64,000 bases of DNA from Comamonas composti DSM 21721 (GCF_000429845.1 NZ_AUCQ01000013.1:1-64000); one strand, 5' to 3'; shown: positions 25,012 to 32,787, counted from the stretch's first letter. A program made the numbers and translations. Notes: generated by a model not told the origin, from the letters alone.

Positions 25012-26115
25012 ATGCAAACAATGGATGTAGTCGCTAATGACCTCAGTAACTCATATACCGCTGCGCGAGCACCGCTTAAGGTGCAGATTGCGCTGTTCAA
25101 CGGCTTCGACCTGTTAGATGCAATAGCTCCATACGAGGTGTTCCTGGCAGCTGGAGAACTCAGTGCAGTTCCCGTCCACGTTGAACTGGTCAGTGCCGAG
25201 GGTGCCCGTGATGTCCCGTGCGGTGTCAGCGGCGTGCGCATCCCGGCTAGCGCAGCCTTGGCTCCCCATGATGGCGGTATCGTCTTGGTGCCGGGTGCCG
25301 CCGGTAAGGTGAGCGGAGATGGCTCCGAATCCGTCCCGCAATTGCTGCTTCAGGCATCGCAAACGCAACTGTCCTCTGCTATGCGAGAAGCAATGGAAGA
25401 TCCGGACGTCATCGTGGCCACGGTATGCGGCGGGTCATTGATTCTTGCCATGGCCGATTTGCTTAAGGGACGTTGTGCGACAACCCATCACATGGGCCTA
25501 GAGCTATTGAGTGCGCTGGGGGCACTGCCAATGTCAGGTCGGGTTGTCGACGACGGCGACTTAGTCACTGGTGGTGGCGTCACGTCCGGCCTAGACGTGG
25601 CTCTTTACTTGCTTGAACGCGAACTTGGTGCGGATGTAGCGCTTGGTGTTGAAAAGCTCTTTGAATATGAGCGGCGCGGCACCGTCTGGCGCAGCGCCAG
25701 TCTCAATGGGCAGCGGCCTGATACCGTAGCAGTTTCCCAGCTACACGAAATCTCCGTTAACAAGCCCGCTTCCGCACTGGATGCGGGCGATGAGCGTTTG
25801 GCTAATCGATTTATCGGCGTCTGGAAAGTTGAGTTGGCAACGCCGATCGGCGCATTGCAAATCACGTTGGACATTTCATCCCTGCAAGGCATCTTGCATG
25901 GTCGGGCAACGCAAGGAGATCAAACGGTGTCGTTCCAAGATATCTCCCTTCACGGCGATTGTCTTCAATGGACTCAGCGCGTGACCAAGCCTATGCGGCT
26001 GACATTGAGATTCTCAGTCACGGTGGAGGCTGACGTAATGACGGGTACTGCAAAGGCCGGCCTTCTGCCGGCATCGAGGTTAACTGGCAGCAGGATAATC
26101 GAGGTTCACGCATGA
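25012..26115 (+). CDS. DJ-1/PfpI-family protein, isonitrile-hydratase-like, with extra C-terminal domain
   Basis: A 367-residue protein (ATG 25012; ATG 25021 is also possible). Residues about 20-220 are DJ-1/PfpI: VQIALFNGFDLLDAIAPYEVFLAAGE, GIVLVPGAAG, nucleophile elbow ATVCGGSLILAMADLLKGRCATTHH, then VTGGGVTSGLDVALYLLERELG. This layout is closest to isonitrile hydratase and the GlxA sensor domain. There is no helix-turn-helix. Instead the C-terminal ~115 residues form a beta-rich domain (FIGVWKVELATPIGALQITLDISS) that I do not recognise. The stop overlaps the next gene by 4 bases. Confidence 0.75.
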   Translation: MQTMDVVANDLSNSYTAARAPLKVQIALFNGFDLLDAIAPYEVFLAAGELSAVPVHVELVSAEGARDVPCGVSGVRIPASAALAPHDGGIVLVPGAAGKVSGDGSESVPQLLLQASQTQLSSAMREAMEDPDVIVATVCGGSLILAMADLLKGRCATTHHMGLELLSALGALPMSGRVVDDGDLVTGGGVTSGLDVALYLLERELGADVALGVEKLFEYERRGTVWRSASLNGQRPDTVAVSQLHEISVNKPASALDAGDERLANRFIGVWKVELATPIGALQITLDISSLQGILHGRATQGDQTVSFQDISLHGDCLQWTQRVTKPMRLTLRFSVTVEADVMTGTAKAGLLPASRLTGSRIIEVHA

Positions 26116-26447
26116 TGCCCCTGTCGAAAGTAGACGCCGAAATCCTTCAGGTGCGTCGCATGCGGGTGGCCTCATTAGTGGAGGGCGCTACGTTGGTGTT
26201 GCTACTAGGGGTGGCGGTTCCGCTCAAGCACTTGGCTGGAATGCCGACTGCAACGACGTTGCTAGGCCCCATCCACGGCCTAGCGTTCATTTTCTACTTC
26301 TGGACGCTAGTGGGATCGATCTCTGGCTATGGTTGGTCACGATCTGAGCGTGTCTTCATGGTGTTGGCCGCTTTGATTCCCTTTGGGGCGTTTGCCTGCG
26401 AACGCAGACTCGCGAAACGCGAGGCAACCCTAGCTTCCCAACGTTGA
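26112..26447 (+). CDS. DUF3817-family membrane protein
   Basis: A 111-residue protein overlapping the previous stop (ATGA). It has three hydrophobic segments. RVASLVEGATLVLLLGVAVPLKHLAG, GPIHGLAFIFYF and the basic C-terminal ACERRLAKRE end are typical of DUF3817. The function of the family is unknown. Its gene sits between a DJ-1 enzyme and a HemJ-like protein in a tight three-gene operon. Confidence 0.82.
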   Translation: MMPLSKVDAEILQVRRMRVASLVEGATLVLLLGVAVPLKHLAGMPTATTLLGPIHGLAFIFYFWTLVGSISGYGWSRSERVFMVLAALIPFGAFACERRLAKREATLASQR

Positions 26448-26451
26448 ATGA

Positions 26452-26895
26452 ATGGTCATGCTGTATTTATCGATCAAAGCGGTGCACCTGTCGGCCGCCA
26501 TCACGTGGATGGGAGGGCAATTGTTCCTTATGCTCTCAATAGCATTTTCCCGGCACACCTTGAAGGCTTACGACCGCGATGCAGGGCTAGCGTACCTCAC
26601 ACTGGTACATCGTTGGGATCAGCATGTGACCACCCCGGCAATGATGGTGACATGGGCACTAGGACTGTACCTTGCGCTGCAAGGTGGATGGTTTCCCCAA
26701 CCGTGGTTACTGGTGAAGTTAGTACTGGTCGCGGGTCTCTCTGCGAGTCATGGATTGCTGCGGGGGCGACTTCGCAGGCTTTCTTTTGATGACGGGGCCA
26801 ATTTGCACAATGGTCGCGGTGTCGTTATGCCTTCGATCTTGCTTGGGAGTACGGTGTTGCTTGTCGCACTGTTGGTATGCATTAAACCAATCTGA
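26452..26895 (+). CDS. HemJ/CopD-like membrane protein (copy 2)
   Basis: A 147-residue protein, 4 bases after the DUF3817 gene. It is close to the HemJ pattern: KAVHLSAAITWMGGQLFL (the His and WxxG are both kept), WDQHVTTPAMMVTWALGLYLALQGGW, and WLLVKLVLVAGLSASHGLLRGRL with Lys and His. It has four membrane segments. It is homologous to the protein encoded at 22532-22984. HemJ is a protoporphyrinogen oxidase in haem synthesis, and a haem or porphyrin role is possible, but many CopD/HemJ-like proteins are uncharacterised. Confidence 0.7.
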   Translation: MVMLYLSIKAVHLSAAITWMGGQLFLMLSIAFSRHTLKAYDRDAGLAYLTLVHRWDQHVTTPAMMVTWALGLYLALQGGWFPQPWLLVKLVLVAGLSASHGLLRGRLRRLSFDDGANLHNGRGVVMPSILLGSTVLLVALLVCIKPI

Positions 26896-27176
26896 CTTAC
26901 TATTTTTTGCTCGACTGCCGGGCGTCTTCCAGGCTGTCGCCAGGGCCGACGAATAAGAGCAGATGCTGGCTTTCAGTCGTCGATGGTGCCCCTTGGGTCT
27001 AGAGAGCAACGGGGTGAAGAGAGGTCGAAATGGAACTTCGTCACTTACGATGTTTTCTTGCAGTTTGTATCAGGCGCACAAGAATCAGGCGAGCGATCAC
27101 GAGCCAAGCCAGCAGCAACGCGGTAGTATTGCTTGCTGGAATCGGTTCATCAGGACCGCGCGAGGCGGAAAGCTAG
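26896..27176. other. Junction region with LysR stub
   Basis: These 281 bases have no intact gene. At 27030-27065 the plus strand reads MELRHLRCFLAV, the usual start of a LysR-family regulator, with GAGAGGTCGAA before it, and then leaves the family. It is a 5' stub of about a dozen codons. The break near 27066 probably marks the join between the metal/porphyrin module and the HEPN/toxin/integrase module. Confidence 0.5.
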
Positions 27177-28460
27177 TCACGCCTCTTGGCTTGTTTCCAC
27201 ATGATTGCGGTGCAGATCTGAAACCACCGCGATCAACCTGTTGATCGGCTCGGCCAGCCGCTTCGGCAATACACGGTGCTGGGTATGGGTTTTCTGATCG
27301 GCAATCCAGCGGTGTGCCACCCACACGTCCTCTTCGGGGTGGTTATTGTCCACGCCGTTGCAATACTTGTAGCCAACGAGCGCATCCATGTGCGACAGCA
27401 GGATGCGCGCCATCGTCATGTGGAAGCGATGGGCCTGGAGGTCCGCCGGGCTTCTGGGGCGCGGTAGGGTCAGCCGAAGGCATCGCTGGGCGTTGAATTC
27501 ACTCCAGTCAGGGCCAACGACCTGCCCCGCGCGTTCAAGCATCTTGCGCGACTGCTCGTTCTTGCCGTTGACCAGCGCAACGGCGACCGTACCCTTCGAG
27601 TAGCCCAGCTTTTCGGCGAGCAGGTTCATCCAGCGCACCAACTTGTTCAGGGTCTGATCGTCGGCGAATACAAGGAACTGATGGCGTTGCTCGTCATCCA
27701 GAAACGCCGGCAATTGCGCGTAGAGGGGGTACAACAGATCGTGAAGATAGATGTAGGTCTGCCGGCGTCCTTGCTCGTGGCTCCGCGTGGTTGCGGTTAG
27801 TACCCGCTTTGCCCACTCGGGCGTAAGTTCCTCCAGCATCATTTCTGTGATGTCGATGGAAATCAGCGGAAATCCGAGTGACTTCCCGATTAGTGCCTTC
27901 CGCCCGTCAAATGCGTGGCCGAGTTCGATTTCAACGCCACCCAGTACCATCGGCTCGGCTTGAACAGGTGGCCCAAGCACGGCAACGTCGAGCCGGAATT
28001 TGCTGCCGAATGGCGTTTCCAGAGGATGCTCGGTTGCCACCTGGTCGGCACCGAGCAACAAGTTACCTTCCAACGGATAGTCCGACGCATCCGCATCCTT
28101 GAACGCCCAGGGCATTGCAAGTCCGGCGTTCAAGCGTCGGGCTAGTTCAGCCGCGACAAGTTCCTTCGCGCGTCGGTGTTCGGCGCTTTCCTGCACGGTG
28201 CGCCACCGACTGGCTTCTTCATCATCGAAGTGCGCTTTGGGGCTATAGGTGTGCTGGGCAGGAAGCATCCGGAAATGGGATCGCCGGCGCAGCTTCCCGC
28301 TTTCAAAGGATGGGCTGACCCATGTCACCATCTGCCGTGATGCGCCGGGAGATACCAGGGGCCACAGCTTGCGCGCATGCTCCCGGCTGCGAACGTCGCG
28401 TGCGGCGATCGTGGTCTGAAAGATCCCTTTCCGAGAGAAGACAACGATCGCCTCGTCCAT
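27177..28460 (-). CDS. CoiA-like predicted PD-(D/E)XK nuclease
   Basis: A 427-residue protein from ATG 28460 (GGAAAGAGAAGA in front; the open frame extends 16 codons further). Residues about 1-90 resemble the N-terminal part of competence protein CoiA, ending in ESAEHRRAKELVAAELARRL. Then come the candidate nuclease residues: Asp in FRLDVAVLG, Glu-x-Glu in GVEIELGHAF and Lys in LIGKSLGFPLISIDITEM. The C-terminal half is helical and unknown. It lies 13 bases after the HEPN-type gene, so both are made together. A nucleic-acid-cutting defence role is inferred. Confidence 0.6.
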   Translation of the reverse strand: MDEAIVVFSRKGIFQTTIAARDVRSREHARKLWPLVSPGASRQMVTWVSPSFESGKLRRRSHFRMLPAQHTYSPKAHFDDEEASRWRTVQESAEHRRAKELVAAELARRLNAGLAMPWAFKDADASDYPLEGNLLLGADQVATEHPLETPFGSKFRLDVAVLGPPVQAEPMVLGGVEIELGHAFDGRKALIGKSLGFPLISIDITEMMLEELTPEWAKRVLTATTRSHEQGRRQTYIYLHDLLYPLYAQLPAFLDDEQRHQFLVFADDQTLNKLVRWMNLLAEKLGYSKGTVAVALVNGKNEQSRKMLERAGQVVGPDWSEFNAQRCLRLTLPRPRSPADLQAHRFHMTMARILLSHMDALVGYKYCNGVDNNHPEEDVWVAHRWIADQKTHTQHRVLPKRLAEPINRLIAVVSDLHRNHVETSQEA

Positions 28461-28473
28461 TCTTCTCTTTCCG

Positions 28474-29292
28474 TTATGGCGATACGGCGGCGACTTTCGT
28501 GGCGCCATCCAGCTTGCGGTGAATCAGCGACACCAGCGTCAGGATGTCCAGTGCGTCCTGCTCGGACATAGGCCAATTCGTCTTGGGTGCATGGGCCAGC
28601 GGATTGCGCACGGCACCAAACAGGCCGATCAGCAGGTTAGCAAAGCCTTTCTGCTCGCTTTTTTCGGACTCGGTGGCGAGTGATCCCAAGGTGAGAATGG
28701 GTTGCTGGCCTGCGAATGCCTTGCTCACCAGGTCAGCGCCATCGCCGTTCAGGCCCGACAGCAGGCGAATCCGCTCCGCAACGCCCTTCGTTGCCTCGAA
28801 CACGGCATGGAAGTAGTTTTCGTCAAGCAGCTCGGCACAGCAATAGTTCAGCACTTCCGCGTGGACGACGCGGCTTTCGAGCGCGGCTTTGAGTCGTCCA
28901 GCTCGGGCGCGCGCGGCATCAAGCGTCGTGGCCTTGTCGGCGTGCCCAACCTTACCGTCTTCGCGCACGTAGAAACCGGAGAAGGCCAGGACGACATTGA
29001 GTTCGTCGCGCCGCCAAGTGAATGTCGCGGGGTCGCGGGCGTAGTTCACCGGGTTCATCGCGCGATTGATGAACATGATGAGATGGTTCCCGATCTGGTG
29101 CCGGTTCTGCGCGCCAGCCAGCGCATTGAACAACCGCTTCCATTTGGTAATGCCGGGCGACGTGTCGGCAACCTCGATTTCTTGCAACAAGCGCTCGATC
29201 TGCGTTCCGCTCAGGCCCCGTTCGGTATCTGCAAGCACACGGCAAGCGGCTTCAAGATGCTGTGAGCTGAAAGGATCAATTCGCGTCGCCAA
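28474..29292 (-). CDS. TIGR02391 (Ymh-like) HEPN-domain protein
   Basis: A 272-residue protein. The start is TTG 29292: GAGGGAGA lies in front, and an in-frame TAG just upstream excludes longer forms. The C-terminal third matches TIGR02391 (LDENYFHAVFEATKGVAERIRLLSGLNGDGADLVSKAF, GFANLLIGLFGAVRNPLAHAP, ALDILTLVSLIHRKLD). R229-x4-H234 in RNPLAHA is the HEPN RNase signature. HEPN proteins of this kind occur in abortive-infection and restriction systems. It is followed by the CoiA-like nuclease gene. Confidence 0.78.
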   Translation of the reverse strand: MATRIDPFSSQHLEAACRVLADTERGLSGTQIERLLQEIEVADTSPGITKWKRLFNALAGAQNRHQIGNHLIMFINRAMNPVNYARDPATFTWRRDELNVVLAFSGFYVREDGKVGHADKATTLDAARARAGRLKAALESRVVHAEVLNYCCAELLDENYFHAVFEATKGVAERIRLLSGLNGDGADLVSKAFAGQQPILTLGSLATESEKSEQKGFANLLIGLFGAVRNPLAHAPKTNWPMSEQDALDILTLVSLIHRKLDGATKVAAVSP

Positions 29293-29314
29293 TGCCTATC
29301 TCCCTCGTCCGGCA

Positions 29315-29617
29315 TCAGATGATGGCCTGCAAGCCCTTGTCGGCGATGACGTTCAGCAGCTTGAGTGCCGGGCCGGTGGGATGGGTTTCACCTTGCTCCC
29401 ACTTGCGCACGGTCGAGGCCGAAGTATGCAGGTGTAGCGCGAACACCGGCTGGCTGAACTTCAAGGCTTCACGCAGGCGCTTGATGTCAGCAGCGCCGAA
29501 CTCCCGCACCGGCGGCGGGCAAATCGCGTCGAACTCGCGCATCGTCACCTTGCTGATCGCTCCGACTTCTTGGAGCGCCGTCAGGTCGCCGCGCAGCGAT
29601 TCAATGATCTTGCTCAC
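29315..29617 (-). CDS. higA: HigA-type antitoxin (XRE family)
   Basis: A 100-residue protein. It starts at GTG 29617 with GGAGG six bases before it, overlapping the end of the toxin gene by 17 bases. The XRE helix-turn-helix lies in the C-terminal half (ADIKRLREALKFSQPVFALHLHTSASTVRKWEQGETHPTGPALKLLNVI, about 45-93). The order toxin-then-antitoxin is typical of higBA. HigA-type proteins neutralise the toxin and repress the operon. Confidence 0.85.
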   Translation of the reverse strand: MSKIIESLRGDLTALQEVGAISKVTMREFDAICPPPVREFGAADIKRLREALKFSQPVFALHLHTSASTVRKWEQGETHPTGPALKLLNVIADKGLQAII

Positions 29618-29984
29618 AATGCACCTCCAGTAAAACACCCGACTGCAACGCCTTCGACAAGGCTTCGGCGGACAGTTCCAAGAACACCTTGCCGGCGAAT
29701 TGCAGCGCCTTCTTCTCATCCTGCGTGATGTTCGCCTTGTCGCTCTTGGGGAACCCATGCAAGAACACATAACGGCTGCCAAACTTGGCCGACAGCAACG
29801 TGCGATAGCCGCCGCTCTTGCCACCACCAGGGCGGGCCACCCGCTTCTTGTAGAGGAAGCCGCCCAAGTCCGCGTCGATCAGACCGCTTTCCATTTCCTG
29901 AACCGCCTTGCACAAGGCGGCATCGGGCAGCTTCTCGCCCGACTGCCATCGCGCAAAGTCCTTGCGCTTGAGAATGCGCGTCAT
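29601..29984 (-). CDS. higB: HigB/RelE-type toxin
   Basis: A 127-residue protein from ATG 29984 after GGGGGCG. It belongs to the RelE/HigB-like group seen with XRE antitoxins (FARWQSGEKLPDAALCKAVQEMESGLIDADLGGFLYKKRVARPGGGKSGGYRTLLSAK, YVFLHGFPKSDKANITQDEKKALQFAGKVFLEL). Such toxins are usually mRNA interferases. Autorepression is likely through the perfect palindrome just upstream. Confidence 0.85.
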   Translation of the reverse strand: MTRILKRKDFARWQSGEKLPDAALCKAVQEMESGLIDADLGGFLYKKRVARPGGGKSGGYRTLLSAKFGSRYVFLHGFPKSDKANITQDEKKALQFAGKVFLELSAEALSKALQSGVLLEVHCEQDH

Positions 29985-29993
29985 ATCGCCCCC

Positions 29994-30020
29994 AAACTAT
30001 ACCCGTAAAGGGTATAGTTT
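29994..30020. promoter_or_regulatory. Operator palindrome of the higBA operon
   Basis: A perfect 11-bp inverted repeat, AAACTATACCC and GGGTATAGTTT, separated by GTAAA, centred 23 bases before the toxin start. It also overlaps a TATAGT sequence that could be the -10 box on the minus strand, so binding of the antitoxin would block transcription. Confidence 0.75.
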
Positions 30021-30122
30021 TCAAGTTGGCGCGGTGAGGCCGCCCCGGAAGGAGCGGCACACGCGATTGTCGTGACAGCGACACAACAATCGGGGCAGGC
30101 AAGGCGGGAGCATGGTCGCCGG

Positions 30123-31322
30123 TCACTCCGTCGCCTCCGAAGCGCGGGATACACCTGTGATCATCTTGCGCCGGTTTGCCACCAACTCAGCCGCTTCGCG
30201 CACTGGCTTGTCCTCAGTGTGGACGTAGCGCATGAACATCGCCACGGTCTTATGCGCCGTCAGAGCCATACCGACCTTCACCGGGATGCCAGAATTGGCA
30301 ATGTCCGTCGCCGAGCGGTGACGGATGCCGTGCGTACCCACATGCGTCACGCCAGCGGCTTTGAGAGTGCGGCTCCAACCGTTGTAATACTCTCCGTCGG
30401 TCAAATGCCGATCAGGGTGACGCGGAGACGGTAATACATGGGGCGTCGTAGCATTGCGAGCCGCCGTCGAAAGAAGCCGATAGGCTTCTTCACTCATGGG
30501 CTTGGACATACCGCCTGTCTTGCTGTCAGGCCACACCACCCGCCGGTTTTCCAGATCAATCCAATCCCATTGGAGTGAGACGATCTCAGAAAGGCGAGCG
30601 GCAAACTCGAATTGCAGACGGATGGCCAACGGGATCACAGCATGCTCCAGCCCTTCCGCCTCCAACTGATCAAGGTAGCGAAACAACTTGCCCATTTCCT
30701 CGTCGCTGATGAGGTGAGTCGCCTTGCTGTTCGGGTACATGGGCACATGTCGGCATGGGTTGGTGCCGTCAGGGCGATAGCCCCATACCTCTGCCAAGTT
30801 GAACATCTTGCGCATCACGCTGAACGTGCGGTTCGCATCGGCGGGCTTGTGCGCCATCTTTTTCATCATCGAAGCCACGTCAGGCCGCTTCAGATCCTGC
30901 ACCTTCATGCGGCCAAGCATCGGGACGATGTTGCGATCAATGACGCTCTGGTAGCCTTCCTGGGTGCTCGGCTTGTTGCGCTGGCTTGAGTAGTCCTCCA
31001 TGAACTTGATGCACAACTCTTTGACGGTGGGTGCCTGGCGCGCTGCAGCCTTCTCTGCGGCAGGATCTCCACCCCGGCGCACTTGCGCCAGCCACTCCTG
31101 CGCCAGCGACCGAGCCTGTTCGACGGTCAGCTCCCCGTACAGACCCAGGGCAGGTTTGCGCCGCTCTCCGGCGTTCGTGCGGTATTGGAGCATGAACACC
31201 TTGCGGCCTGCCGGGGTGATCTTGCACAGGAAGCCAGGAACCAGGGTATCGCGCAGTTCGACTGGCTGCGCCTGGGCTTGTGCCGCATCGACTGCGGACT
31301 TGGTGAGTTTGATTTTCGCCAT
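30123..31322 (-). CDS. P4-type tyrosine integrase of the nested island
   Basis: A 399-residue protein from ATG 31322 (GGAG in front). The N-terminal DUF4102 arm-binding domain (KLTKSAVDAAQ...LRDTLVPGFLCKITPAGRKVFMLQYR) is followed by a core-binding domain and the catalytic domain: Arg in FAARLSEIVSLQWDWID, HGIRH, and the nucleophile Tyr366 in AMFMRYVHTED. Integrases of this type insert genomic islands. Its 5' end faces the right edge of the nested island, 178 bases away. The ICE's own IntB13-like integrase would lie outside the window. Confidence 0.93.
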   Translation of the reverse strand: MAKIKLTKSAVDAAQAQAQPVELRDTLVPGFLCKITPAGRKVFMLQYRTNAGERRKPALGLYGELTVEQARSLAQEWLAQVRRGGDPAAEKAAARQAPTVKELCIKFMEDYSSQRNKPSTQEGYQSVIDRNIVPMLGRMKVQDLKRPDVASMMKKMAHKPADANRTFSVMRKMFNLAEVWGYRPDGTNPCRHVPMYPNSKATHLISDEEMGKLFRYLDQLEAEGLEHAVIPLAIRLQFEFAARLSEIVSLQWDWIDLENRRVVWPDSKTGGMSKPMSEEAYRLLSTAARNATTPHVLPSPRHPDRHLTDGEYYNGWSRTLKAAGVTHVGTHGIRHRSATDIANSGIPVKVGMALTAHKTVAMFMRYVHTEDKPVREAAELVANRRKMITGVSRASEATE

Positions 31323-31500
31323 GATGACTCCTCGGAAGACCCGATTTCCAGGAGCCTGTTGGGAGCCAAGCGGGTGGAAGCCGGGTCAAGTTTCAGAAAG
31401 CACCGGCATATGATGAATCCGCCTAAGTTATTGATAAACCTGCTGTATCGTGCTGCGGCGTAGTCCAGCGAAGTTCGGTGCTGGAGTCATGGTGAAATAA

Positions 31501-32193
31501 AAAATCGTCCGCACGCTGTCCATCAGTCATGAGGACGGAAGCCCGCATGTCTGGCGAAACATCCACCCGAGCCAGCGGCACCTCTCCGACGAGGAACTGG
31601 TTTCGTCCCCCTGCATAGTCACCAACGATTTCGCCGTGGTCAGCAACGGTCCCGAACCCGTGAGCGCCGAAGTTCTGGCTGAATGCGATGCTGCTGAAGG
31701 CGTCAGCGGCGAAGGCGTGATTGGTGCCGTGGTCTATGCCATCCATGGTGAGGACTTCGACGGCCGCCCGGTCCACGTCGGCGACACCTACTCGGCCGAG
31801 GCCGCGCGGGAAGTGATGCAGCGCCTGAATTTCGAGACTGGCTATTACAGCCGGTGCTGGGAGATCAGCCGTGAGCACATCACGGTCGATACCTGGCACT
31901 ACCTCGCCAACCTGGCTGACCTAGCCACGCCGGAGGCCATGCTGTTCATCGCCTTCCGGGTGCCGTACAGCCCGGCGATCGGCGTCAAGCTGATCTCCAC
32001 GCCCTGGACGGATCAGAACCTGGAGCACGCCGAGGGCATCAACGCCGAGCGGCTTCGGCAGGAGCACCGGGACAAGGGCATGCCAGACGACCTGGCGAAC
32101 ATCCTTGAACTGGCGGGCCAGGCCGATGTGCGCATCCTGATCCTCGATGCCGACGCACCCGCGCTGCTGGGCCTGCCGCTGGCCGAGTCCTAG
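31501..32193 (+). pseudogene. 3' part of the split DUF5983-like backbone gene
   Basis: The frame is open from 31501, directly after a TAA at 31498-31500, and has no proper start. It reads KIVRTLSISHEDGSPHVWRNIHPSQRHLSDEELVSSPCIVTNDF and then a DUF5983-like domain (SREHITVDTWHYLANLADLATPEAMLFIAFRVPYSPAIGVKLISTPW). It joins in frame to the 5' piece at 15740-15787, giving about 246 residues. GTG 31636 might still start a 185-residue product, but no ribosome site precedes it. Confidence 0.72.
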
Positions 32194-32237
32194 CAGCCGC
32201 GCGACGCGCCAGCCTTCCTCATTGTCCCCCCAATGCC

Positions 32238-32265
32238 AGCCCGACTCTCTGCGAGGAGTCGGGCT
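32238..32265 (+). promoter_or_regulatory. Perfect 10-bp leader hairpin
   Basis: AGCCCGACTC/GAGTCGGGCT with an 8-base loop, followed only by CCATTTTC. It may be a weak terminator for the DUF5983-like gene or a leader hairpin. It ends 25 bases before the next start codon. Confidence 0.6.
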
Positions 32266-32290
32266 GATCCATTTTCACAGGAGCAACCTC

Positions 32291-32569
32291 ATGTTCCCCG
32301 ACCTCATCTCGCGCGCACCCGACTTCCAGCACCAGCTCGGCGCCTGCGTCAACGCCATGAGCCAGGACGACGCCATCGGCCAGATCCTGGTATTTGAGCG
32401 CATGAACGGCACGCTGCACATGCGCCATATCGCCAGCGCCGACCTGGTGGACACCGACGTGGACGATTACGAAATGGTCGTCTTCGACGGTGGAAACACC
32501 AGCGGCGATACATGGAAGCATGTCTTCTTCCCGCGTCAGCGCGAGCATTACTTCGTGTACGAAGCCTGA
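32291..32569 (+). CDS. Small conserved ICE protein of unknown function
   Basis: A 92-residue acidic protein from ATG 32291 after CAGGAGCAACCTC. It is likely a small alpha/beta fold (ILVFERMNGTLHMRHIASADLVDTDVDDYEMVVFDGGN), with no membrane segment or known motif. It has its own leader hairpin and is followed at once by a strong terminator, so it is a one-gene unit. Confidence 0.68.
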   Translation: MFPDLISRAPDFQHQLGACVNAMSQDDAIGQILVFERMNGTLHMRHIASADLVDTDVDDYEMVVFDGGNTSGDTWKHVFFPRQREHYFVYEA

Positions 32570-32577
32570 CCCAACCA

Positions 32578-32601
32578 AGCCCCTTTCGAGGGGCTTTTTT
32601 T
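32578..32601 (+). terminator. Rho-independent terminator
   Basis: AGCCCC-TTTCGA-GGGGCT hairpin followed by seven T, nine bases after the stop codon at 32569. Confidence 0.92.
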
Positions 32602-32689
32602 CGCCCGCAGCGCAGGAAACCGGGTGCGGCGCAGTGCCGTTTCATGCAGGCGGGTAGCTCGGCCCAGGGCCATCCTTGCCCTCATGTTC

Positions 32690-32787
32690 GTCGGCGTTGC
32701 CGACACATGCCCAGGCAGCCGCGACCTTCGAGGCTGCATGCACGGGAAACCGCGCTGGTCGTTTCTTCCTACGGACGCACCGCGTCC
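32690..32787 (+). ncRNA. radC-like RNA leader, copy C
   Basis: Hairpin 1 is GTCGGC-GTT-GCCGAC (32690-32704), then ACATGCCCAG, hairpin 2 GCAGCC ... GGCTGC with CCTTCGA in the loop, a GCACGGG..CCGCG element, and GGACGC-ACC-GCGTCC (32773-32787). Same plan as copies A, B, D and E. It lies 66 bases before ATG 32854. Confidence 0.65.

Larger units (their letters stand above)
15785..31500. mobile_element. Nested 15.7-kb genomic island with P4-type integrase
   Basis: The island interrupts one backbone gene. AAAAT occurs at both edges (15785-15789 and 31501-31505), and deleting one copy with everything between restores the reading frame. The P4-type integrase lies at the right edge with its 5' end 178 bases from the boundary. 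Gene content differs from the backbone, the base composition in parts (about 19.6-24.4 kb) is clearly less GC-rich, and several gene fragments mark past rearrangements. No inverted terminal repeats are seen, which agrees with a site-specific recombinase instead of a transposase. Confidence 0.72.

Noticed and set aside
30123-31322. The tyrosine integrase as the ICE's own integrase
   Set aside because: It has a P4-type DUF4102 N-terminus and sits at the edge of the nested island. ICEclc-type integrases lie next to the tRNA end of the element, outside this window.
15785-31505. AAAAT at both island edges as a transposon target-site duplication
   Set aside because: Five bases can match by chance, no inverted terminal repeats or transposase are found at the edges, and an integrase is present. 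It is more likely the recombination core.
31636-32193. GTG 31636 as a normal start of an intact gene
   Set aside because: The frame is open back to 31501 with family-like sequence and no ribosome site precedes the GTG. It is better read as the 3' part of a split gene.
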